Source: CAYLJO01 sp964383905 (lineage in GTDB: Bacteria > Acidobacteriota > Blastocatellia > Pyrinomonadales > Pyrinomonadaceae). From it: a stretch of 27,568 nt of DNA. A program made the position numbers and the translations under genes. The notes beneath the pieces are model-generated. The model was given only the letters and a program-made list of their open reading frames with translations, did not search any database and was not told the DNA's origin. The stretch lies in NCBI GenBank assembly GCA_964383905.1, contig CAYLJO010000070.1, positions 1-27,568 of the forward strand, in the 5' to 3' direction. Positions 1 to 5,337 of this stretch are shown piece by piece (within the stretch, counting starts at the first letter, position 1; each line of letters opens with the position of its first letter).

Positions 1-61
1 TCACTCATTCCACCGTCGTGCTTCGTGGCGCACGCACCCTTTCATATAGCAGTTATACCTC
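1..61 (-). other. Partial attC site (R'' end of the hypothetical-protein cassette)
   Basis: On the minus strand the core GAGGTATAAC (positions 61-52) overlaps the stop codon of the hypothetical gene. It is the exact inverse of the GTTATACCTC that opens the same cassette at 512-503. The remaining arm of the site lies beyond the window edge, so the folded structure cannot be verified here. Confidence 0.7.
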
Positions 62-496
62 GTACTCGATCTTCAGTACGGTTTTTTCTTTCACCACCTC
101 GACCGTCGGCACATTAGGCGTAATAACCTCGATGTTATTGTCCCCGCCGAAAATCAAATAGTGTGAAAAGGGGACGCCCGGCTTCGGGGCGAAAAAATAT
201 TCCCATCCAGCGTATGACTTTAGCCATGGCGAATCAAGATACTGATAGGCGCAAAGATTCCTCTCCTCGATTTCTGCGGAGTCGAAATCCCTTTTCGGGC
301 ATTGGGCCTCTTCAAAAGAGGTGAAGGCGACGACCTCGCCGAACGTCACTAGGTATTTCGGGTATGCATCCAAGCCGCCGGGCGCGACCACGGCTCTGAG
401 GATGTCCGTCCCGTCATTCTTCGGCGTAATCAGCAAACCGACGGACGGGAATTCGGCTTCAGTAAAGGGCGTCTGCCAACGGATAAGTTTCGCCAT
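53..496 (-). CDS. Hypothetical protein, integron gene cassette
   Basis: This encodes a 147-residue soluble protein that I do not recognise. The start at 496 (MAKLIRWQTPF) is chosen because an upstream in-frame GTG at 541 lies inside the preceding attC site; the extra residues would be translated recombination site. Visible features are an N-terminal WQTPFTEAEFPSVG stretch, a VVAPGG segment, several aromatic residues in the middle (WLKSYAGWEYFF) and a short basic-acidic tail ending KIEYEV. There is no signal peptide or membrane segment. The stop codon overlaps the R'' core of the attC that ends its cassette, a common arrangement. Expression presumably depends on a cassette promoter upstream. 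Integron cassettes are rich in orphan proteins, so the lack of recognisable similarity is unsurprising. Confidence 0.75.
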   Translation of the reverse strand: MAKLIRWQTPFTEAEFPSVGLLITPKNDGTDILRAVVAPGGLDAYPKYLVTFGEVVAFTSFEEAQCPKRDFDSAEIEERNLCAYQYLDSPWLKSYAGWEYFFAPKPGVPFSHYLIFGGDNNIEVITPNVPTVEVVKEKTVLKIEYEV

Positions 497-502
497 AATG
501 AA

Positions 503-592
503 GAGGTATAACGATTGGATCACCAGCGCGACGAAAGACACAGAGGATCACTCAACACTGTTTCGCGTCTGGTGCATCCTTTGTTATGTGGC
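503..592 (-). other. attC recombination site between the STN-like and hypothetical cassettes
   Basis: Read on the minus strand, the site runs from GCCACATAAC (592-583) to GTTATACCTC (512-503). The inner arms are GGAT-G-CACCAG-A-CGCGA and TCGCGCTGGTGATCC. They pair over 15 bp and leave one G and one A unpaired on the same arm. The outer ATAAC/GTTAT cores pair with each other, and the terminal loop is about 30 nt. Two extrahelical bases on one arm, flanking short spacers and conserved AAC/GTT cores are the defining structure of attC, whose folded single strand is the IntI substrate. Confidence 0.88.
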
Positions 593-610
593 AGTGGATG
601 ACCGGGAGAT

Positions 611-1288
611 TTACCTGGCAAGATACTCAATCCGGTAGTACCTCCTCCTCTCCTCAGGTACGTAAATCTCCCGGTAACACCACACCGCATGCCCCTGCGC
701 ATGTACAATGGCGTTGAGATTCTCACGTAACGTCGCCCCCTCTCGAGAGAGGCTAAATCTATCTTCACTCCATTGGCTACCGCTGAGTCCGACGAGGATC
801 GATTGACACCTTGTCAGGCCCAACGTTGCGGCACGGCTCTTCACTTCTGGTGCAGAGAGCAGTTTATCCAATGCCTCCACCACCGTCTCCTTCTCAACTT
901 TGAACTCGGCGATCTGCGTGTCGAGCAGCGGGGTCTCGTAAGCAATAGGGGTAAGGTTGATGACTCCACCGACCACTCGCCAGCGATACTCGGGATCGGT
1001 CGCGACGAGCGAATCGAGCACATCGCGCAACGTCTCACCTGAGGAGGGGAAGTCGAGGCGGGTCTCTTCCAAGCGGTCGGGGATCAGGACGAGGCCGCCC
1101 GGCAGCCCTGATATTAAGCGGAGGAAGGCGATGGACGTGGGGATGGAGTCTTGGCGCTCGACTCTGGCCCTGCGGTTGAGGAGGCCATCGTCGGATTGAT
1201 CGTGGCTACGTGCAGGGTCAAGAGATGCAGCCGCCGTCAGAACCAGGCCAGCAAAGGCAAGCACCAGAATGCTACGAGCTGATTTCAT
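611..1288 (-). CDS. Exported STN/secretin-like domain protein, integron gene cassette
   Basis: This encodes a 225-residue protein. The start at 1288 is fixed by a strong AGGAGG three bases upstream of the ATG. A longer reading from 1357 would run through the attC. Residues 1-25 (MKSARSILVLAFAGLVLTAAASL) form a signal peptide, so the product is exported. Two segments, TLRDVLDSLVATDPEYRWRVVGGVINLTP (split here as TLRDVLDSLVATDPEYRW and VVGGVINLTP) near residue 90 and TLRENLNAIVHAQGHAVW near residue 190, resemble the short STN/secretin N-terminal fold found in TonB receptors and secretins. That assignment rests on pattern only. No transmembrane barrel or TonB plug is present, so it is a free-standing periplasmic protein. 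It sits in its own cassette between two attC sites. Function is unknown; binding a periplasmic partner is one possibility. Confidence 0.72.
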   Translation of the reverse strand: MKSARSILVLAFAGLVLTAAASLDPARSHDQSDDGLLNRRARVERQDSIPTSIAFLRLISGLPGGLVLIPDRLEETRLDFPSSGETLRDVLDSLVATDPEYRWRVVGGVINLTPIAYETPLLDTQIAEFKVEKETVVEALDKLLSAPEVKSRAATLGLTRCQSILVGLSGSQWSEDRFSLSREGATLRENLNAIVHAQGHAVWCYREIYVPEERRRYYRIEYLAR

Positions 1289-1308
1289 TTGCCTCCTAGA
1301 ATAAGAAT

Positions 1309-1412
1309 GCCACATAACGCCGGGATGAGCCGCCGCGCACAACTGCGAGAGCAACAAGTTCTCGATCAGAGGTGTGCTGTTTCGCGGTCGGCTCTATCCC
1401 TTGTTCGGAGGC
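1309..1412 (-). other. attC recombination site between the TIR and STN-like cassettes
   Basis: On the minus strand the site starts with GCCTCCGAAC (1412-1403) and ends with GTTATGTGGC (1318-1309). The inner arms are GGGAT-A-GAGCCG-A-CCGCG and CGCGGCGGCTCATCCC. They pair over 16 bp with two extrahelical adenines on the same arm as in the neighbouring site. The loop is about 50 nt. The site separates the TIR gene stop (1441) from the AGGAGG of the next gene. Confidence 0.88.
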
Positions 1413-1440
1413 GTATCCCCTATTTTGCACTCAAGACGCC

Positions 1441-1842
1441 CTATGCCCTATGAGGCAAATCTTCAAGTAAGAGCCTGTTTGACTTAGCACTCCCATCCAA
1501 CCACTCCAGAGAAACATGCTTGGTAATGTTCGGCTGCTCCCATTCACCGATCCTGATCCCAAACAACCGCGGTCTCGGATCAAATCGCACTCTGCTGAGC
1601 GTGGACGCGTAATGAAGTTCATGAGCCAACCATGTGCTGGAACGATGACCACGACCGAGAATTGAGACAAAAACATCGCAGCGATCAATTGCCTCCTCGA
1701 TGTTACGGTAAAAGCTCGAGGCCCCAGGTTGAGGCGAGAACTCAATGACGCATCCTGATTCCTGGAGGAAGCCGCAGAGGGATTTTACCTGAGGCAAATT
1801 GCGCTCATCGAAGTCACAGGAGATATAGATTCGCCTGGGCAT
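1441..1842 (-). CDS. Stand-alone TIR-domain protein, integron gene cassette
   Basis: This 133-residue protein consists almost wholly of a TIR fold. It has a first strand IYISCDFDE, a helix with LCGFLQESGCVI, the SFYRNIEEAIDRCDVFVSILG segment (strand D region; split as SFYRNIEEAIDRC and DVFVSILG) and the S-x-W-x-x-x-E motif in SSTWLAHELHYA. The glutamate of that last motif, about residue 75, is where TIR enzymes keep the catalytic residue for NAD cleavage. Bacterial TIR proteins act in anti-phage defence, as toxins or as nucleotide-signal producers, usually with a separate sensor domain. Here no sensor is attached and no partner gene is visible. It is the first cassette after the attI-like site, the position of strongest cassette expression, with a promoter candidate at 1938-1965. 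The Shine-Dalgarno signal is weak. NAD-degrading activity is inference. Confidence 0.82.
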   Translation of the reverse strand: MPRRIYISCDFDERNLPQVKSLCGFLQESGCVIEFSPQPGASSFYRNIEEAIDRCDVFVSILGRGHRSSTWLAHELHYASTLSRVRFDPRPRLFGIRIGEWEQPNITKHVSLEWLDGSAKSNRLLLEDLPHRA

Positions 1843-1861
1843 AATCCATCTGGAAAGCGAA

Positions 1862-1933
1862 GCCGCCGAACGCCGAACTGACCGGCGCGCATGATTCTGA
1901 CTGTCGGGCTCACTCTGATTCGCGTCCGGTCGA
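1862..1933 (-). other. attI-like (or worn attC) recombination site next to the integrase remnant
   Basis: On the minus strand the core GTTCGGCGGC (1871-1862) opens the TIR cassette. Upstream, GACCGG-A-CGCG and CGCGCCGGTC form a 10-bp stem with one unpaired A, the same polarity as the two attC sites. A second GTTCGGC copy lies at 1878-1872. No clear R'' core is present on the integrase side. It may therefore be attI, which is less symmetrical, or an attC fused to the platform. Confidence 0.55.
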
Positions 1934-2478
1934 GTGCATTATAGGTGTAATCGTAAGTTTGCCAGTGGGCAGGTCCACGAGGTCATATTTCACGGCCTGC
2001 GCCACCCCGCAGAACTCGGCTGCGAGGAGGTCACCGCCTACCTTTCTTACCTCGCCACCGACAAGCATGTGGCTGCCTCGACTCAGAATCAGGCACTCTC
2101 CGCCATCCTATTCCTCTACCGCGACGTCCTCACGCTTCAACTACCCTGGCTCGCTGAGTTCAAGCGCGCGCCCCGCTCACGCCACGTCCCCGTAGTGCTC
2201 TCACTGGCGGAGGCCCGCTCCGTGCTCGCACACCTGACCGGCACCTACTGGCTGATGGCTTCACTGCTCTACGGGTCGGGGCTTCGCCTGACCGAGTGCT
2301 GCACACTCAGAGTTAAGGACATCGACTTCGCCTATCGCCAGATCACGGTCCGGGCCGGCAAGGGCGGCAAAGACAGGGTTACCGTCCTCCCCTCGTCAGT
2401 CGCCGCGCCGCTCTCGGATCACATCACGCGCGTCAAGGCGCTGCACGAGAAAGACCTCGCCAGGGGATACGGGCGTGC
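1934..2478 (+). pseudogene. intI: Integron integrase (tyrosine recombinase), degenerate at the N-terminus and truncated
   Basis: About 180 residues of an IntI-type tyrosine recombinase survive. The core-binding domain is clear (FHGLRHPAELGCEEVTAYLS, then AASTQNQALSAILFLYRDVL). So is the first half of the catalytic domain (YGSGLRLTECCTLRVKDIDF with the first catalytic Arg, then VRAGKGGKDRVTVLP). The match to IntI stops at DLARGYGR. The HxxR box, the IntI-specific insertion and the nucleophilic Tyr are absent, so it cannot recombine DNA. The first 20 residues (HYRCNRKFASGQVHEV) only loosely resemble the usual RHYSxRTExxYxxWxRRFI, with apparent small indels. Transcription is divergent from the cassettes, the normal integron layout. 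After 2478 the frame runs into antisense comM sequence. Confidence 0.8.
1938..1965 (-). promoter_or_regulatory. Candidate cassette promoter (Pc) reading into the TIR cassette
   Basis: On the minus strand, CTGGCA (1965-1960) and a perfect TATAAT (1943-1938) are separated by 16 bases. The promoter lies inside the 5' part of the integrase remnant and points at the cassettes, which is where integrons keep Pc. The TIR start codon is about 95 bases downstream. The -35 matches consensus at four of six positions. Confidence 0.5.
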
Positions 2479-3043
2479 CCCGGCTGAGCGGCACCGGCGG
2501 GGCGGACGAGCGGAGCGCGGCGATCAGCTCGACCGCGCGGCGCAGGTCTGTGACCGGGTAAACATCCACACCCCCGACGACCGCCGCCTCTTTGGCATTC
2601 TCTTCCGGCAGGAGCAGGTGTTTGATCGCCGCCTCGCGCGCCCGAACAGCGATCGGCAACGCGCCTTTGATCGCGCGTACACGCCCGTCAAGCGATAATT
2701 CGCCGACCGAGAGCACGTCGGTCAGGTTTTCAATCTCACCGAGATCACCATTCGCACCCAAAATGCCCAGCGCGATCGGCAGGTCAAAACTCGAGCCCTC
2801 TTTGCGCACGTCCGCCGGCGCAAGGTTGATGGTTGTTTTGTGGAAAGGGAAAAAGAAGGCGCAGTTGGCGATGGCCGCTCGAATACGCTCGCGCGATTCG
2901 CGCACGGCGGCGTCCGGCAGGCCGACGATGGTCACAGAGGATGGCGAGTCGGCCTCGCCGCGGGTGGGCGTTAAATCGACCTCAATATCGACGAGGTCTG
3001 CGTCAATGCCATAAACGGCAGCCGATTGAGTGCGGAAGAGCAT
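2478..3043 (-). pseudogene. comM: ComM/YifB magnesium-chelatase-like ATPase, N-terminal fragment only
   Basis: The N-terminal ChlI-like domain of the ComM/YifB family is intact. It shows MLFRTQSAAVYGIDA, IVGLPDAAVRESRERIRAAI, INLAPADVRKEGSSFDLPIA and LSVGELSLDGRVRAIKGALP. After about 185 residues (VELIAALRSSAPPVPLS) the sequence ends at the join with the integrase remnant, before the AAA+ core with its Walker motifs. ComM is a hexameric helicase-like ATPase that drives branch migration during natural transformation; without the AAA+ domain this copy is dead. The start at 3043 has GGAG nine bases upstream. The gene follows the lytic transglycosylase in the same direction, beyond a terminator. 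Its missing part is not in this window. ComM is a known integration target for resistance islands in Acinetobacter. Confidence 0.8.
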
Positions 3044-3116
3044 AGGGGGTCGCTCCAAAGGAAAAGAACCGCAAGGGATTGGGAGAGCCGCCGTGATATT
3101 TTAGGGAAAAGAATTT

Positions 3117-3152
3117 GAGCGCGCTTTCAAATTATCTTTAAAAAGCGCGCTC
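3117..3152 (-). terminator. Rho-independent-type terminator after the lytic transglycosylase
   Basis: GAGCGCGCTTT and AAAGCGCGCTC pair over 11 bp around a 14-nt AT-rich loop. On the minus strand the hairpin lies about 50 bases beyond the stop codon of the transglycosylase gene and is followed by a T-rich run (AAATTCTTTTCCC). Confidence 0.65.
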
Positions 3153-3200
3153 GTTCCTTATTTTTGCACCCCTCCCGCCAAAGCGGAGGCCCGTTTTGCT

Positions 3201-4973
3201 TTACCGCCTGTGATGGCGCGAGACCGGGGCCCGGCGCGCGGGCGCCCGCACCACAGCCGTGGGCGGGAGTGTCACCTCCTGACCGGGCTGCAACTGCTCA
3301 TCGGGCGTCTTGCCGTTCAACCGCGCGACCTCGACCGGAGAGACATGATAACGCTCGGCGATTTTGCCGACCGTATCGCCGGCGCTGGCCCGCACCTTAA
3401 CCGGACCAGTGTCGGTTGCCGGCGCGCCCGGCTTCGGCCTGACGTAGGAGATAAGCCTCACATTCCGATTTGGCACGATGACCTTACCGCCAATAGCTTT
3501 TGCGTCCACACCTCCGTTGACGGCCTGAAGCTGGGCCAGGCCGATTCCCGTGCGGTTAGCGACTTCCTGCAGGCCTTCGCCGGGGGCGACAGAAACAACA
3601 CGCACCGAGTCGCGAAGATCACCGGGAACGCGCTTCAGGAGGGCGGCGAACTGCTTCGCTTTGCCGGCCGGCACGCGCACGTCATAAGCTTCGCCGCGGG
3701 GCGTGACGTCGCGCCGCAACTCGGGATTAATGCTGCGGATATAATCGACGCTCGTGTCGGTCATATCCGCGATCAATTGCAGGCTGGTCGGGGTCGGCAC
3801 TCGCACGACATCGTAAGCCACGGGGGGCTCCGGCCGGACGGTGCTGAAGCCGTACTTTTCAGGGTTCTTCGCCACCAGGATCGTCGCCAGAATATTCGGC
3901 ACATAGTTGCGTGTCTGCTGGGCGACGAACGGATAGATCTTCCAGAAGCTGGCCTCCCCCGCACGCGCGATGGCGCGGTCAACGTTGAGCGGGCCCGTGT
4001 TATAAGCGGCCATCGCCAGTTCCCAGTTGCCGTTGTAGCGGGCGGCCAGAGATTTCAGGTAGCGGGCCGAGGCGTGAGTCGCCTTTTCGAAGCTGTTGCG
4101 CTCGTCAATCCACGCCGTCTGCCGCAGGCCGAAGTCGCGGCCGGTGCTGGGAACGAATTGCCAGAGTCCCGAGGCGGCCGCGTAGGAGAATGCGGTGGGA
4201 CGCCACGCACTCTCCACCTGGCCGAGCCAGATGAGGTCTTCGGGCACACCCTCTTCTCTGAAAATCCTGCGCGCCATCTTCATGAATCGTCCCGCGCGGC
4301 GCAGACCCGTCTCCATCGTCATGCGCCCACGGCCCTGGTAATAGTTGATAAATTGCTGGATCAGCGGGTTTGAATCGAAGCCGAAGTTGACCGATCTCTT
4401 GGTGCGTTCCAGCTCGGCCACATCCTCCGGCGAGACGTTCTGCTCTTCGGGCGTGAGCACCAGCTTGCTGAGCTCGTCGAGCGGCGATGGCTCGAATTTC
4501 TGCTCGCGGAAGCCGACCTGTGGCGGCGGAGACGGCCTGGCACCTTCCCGTTTGCTGCCGGATGGCTCCTGGGTATTTTGCGCGACCAGCGTCGTATTGA
4601 CCGTCTGCGGGGCGGGTTGCGTGGCCGGGACCTCCTCGCGGTAGATGCGCTCGATGAGCTGCAGGTAGTAGGCTTGCAGGTGCTGGCTGGCGCGGACGTC
4701 CAAACCTGATTCGAGGATCGTATCGACCGCTTTATCGAATTCGTCACGCGCCTGCTCGCGCTTGTTGTCGTCGAGATTTAACTTGCCCCGTTTGAAGTGG
4801 TCTTCGGCCCTGGCAATAATCTGCGAAATACGCGGGTCAGCCCGCTCAACTTCGTTGGGCGTGTTGCGCAACGATGAGCTGGCGGGGATCTGTGCGTGAG
4901 TGCTGGCGGCAGGGGCGGCCAGCGCGGCCAACAGGGCGGCGCGGGCGACAAAACGGGGGAAGCTCGTTCTCAT
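3201..4973 (-). CDS. mltD: MltD-like membrane-bound lytic murein transglycosylase with LysM domains
   Basis: This 590-residue exported enzyme cleaves peptidoglycan glycan strands to 1,6-anhydromuropeptides. A signal peptide occupies residues 1-28 (ending STHAQ). A helical, TPR-like region follows (residues 45-115, HFKRGKLNLDDNKREQARDE), then a Pro/Gln-rich linker. The GH23 domain spans about 200-370, with catalytic Glu in GQVESAWRP near residue 252, then AASGLWQFVPSTG and AMAAYNTGP. Two LysM repeats lie near residues 455-505 and 520-570 (SAGDTVGKIAERYHVSPVEV), and the tail is basic (RAPARRAPVSRHHRR). AAGGAG lies 11 bases before the ATG at 4973 and 8 bases before an adjacent TTG at 4976, so either may be used. 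No lipobox Cys is visible, unlike E. coli MltD. A promoter candidate lies at 5148-5175. Confidence 0.9.
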   Translation of the reverse strand: MRTSFPRFVARAALLAALAAPAASTHAQIPASSSLRNTPNEVERADPRISQIIARAEDHFKRGKLNLDDNKREQARDEFDKAVDTILESGLDVRASQHLQAYYLQLIERIYREEVPATQPAPQTVNTTLVAQNTQEPSGSKREGARPSPPPQVGFREQKFEPSPLDELSKLVLTPEEQNVSPEDVAELERTKRSVNFGFDSNPLIQQFINYYQGRGRMTMETGLRRAGRFMKMARRIFREEGVPEDLIWLGQVESAWRPTAFSYAAASGLWQFVPSTGRDFGLRQTAWIDERNSFEKATHASARYLKSLAARYNGNWELAMAAYNTGPLNVDRAIARAGEASFWKIYPFVAQQTRNYVPNILATILVAKNPEKYGFSTVRPEPPVAYDVVRVPTPTSLQLIADMTDTSVDYIRSINPELRRDVTPRGEAYDVRVPAGKAKQFAALLKRVPGDLRDSVRVVSVAPGEGLQEVANRTGIGLAQLQAVNGGVDAKAIGGKVIVPNRNVRLISYVRPKPGAPATDTGPVKVRASAGDTVGKIAERYHVSPVEVARLNGKTPDEQLQPGQEVTLPPTAVVRAPARRAPVSRHHRR

Positions 4974-5337
4974 CAATCGTTATTCTCCTTCACGAGGGTT
5001 TTTGGCGAATCCACGACGGCGACCCGTCCGGGGTCGCACGAGCGGCATCCACAGTTACAGCGCGAGGGGTAAAAATAAGTTCCTTGTAAGATTGGCCCCG
5101 CCCGGATGGCTCTGGCGCGAAGAGGAGCCATATTTCCGGTCGCGGAGGTTATCACACGGTTTTGTGAGGTGTCAAACCGCCCCCACAATAAAAGATAAGG
5201 CGAAACGGTGAGTTTTTCCACCAAAATCCGCTTCGCCTCGGCTAATAAAGATGCTCGCGAGGGACGCCGGGTTGCGCCGCTTTTTAAGAAAAATACCGGG
5301 CCGCTAAATATTGAGACCGCTCTGGTTGGCCAACTTT
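4974..5337. other. Intergenic region between lon and the transglycosylase gene
   Basis: No convincing gene lies in these 364 bases. It holds the transglycosylase promoter candidate at 5148-5175. Near the lon stop, CGCTCTG and CAGAGCG flank a TTGGCCAA palindrome and could form a weak 7-bp hairpin without a clear T-run. Short open frames here lack ribosome sites and recognisable motifs. Confidence 0.5.
5148..5175 (-). promoter_or_regulatory. Candidate sigma-70 promoter for the transglycosylase gene
   Basis: On the minus strand, a perfect TTGACA (5175-5170) is followed after 16 bases by GATAAC (5153-5148), which shares the ATAA core of TATAAT. It lies about 175 bases upstream of the start codon, giving a long leader. 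Confidence 0.45.

Larger units (their letters stand above)
1..1965 (-). mobile_element. Chromosomal integron: cassette array with three gene cassettes, attI-like site and cassette promoter
   Basis: Three unrelated small genes are read in the same direction, away from a divergent integron-integrase remnant. Each is bounded by an attC-type site. The cassette limits, taken at the GTT cores, are about 52-512 (hypothetical protein), 583-1318 (exported STN-like protein) and 1403-1871 (TIR protein). In each cassette the ten bases at the start reappear inverted at its end: GTTATACCTC with GAGGTATAAC, GTTATGTGGC with GCCACATAAC, and GTTCGGCGGC with GCCTCCGAAC (one mismatch). This is expected when IntI cuts each attC in its GTT core and a cassette carries one half of the site at either end. 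The array runs off the left edge of the window, so more cassettes may follow. That this is an integron is inferred from sites, layout and integrase together. Confidence 0.88.

Noticed and set aside
497..541. N-terminal extension of the hypothetical cassette protein (MSFVALVIQSLYLFI) as a membrane anchor
   Set aside because: The extension is encoded by one arm of the attC site. The hydrophobic residues are a by-product of reading the recombination site.
2479..2698. C-terminal half of the 254-residue integrase open frame
   Set aside because: After the junction the frame reads antisense comM sequence; the residues are Arg/Asp-rich and unrelated to tyrosine recombinases.
3210..4373. 387-residue open frame on the plus strand
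   Set aside because: It lies wholly opposite the transglycosylase gene, has Arg/His/Gly-rich composition and no motif. It is an antisense shadow of a GC-rich gene.
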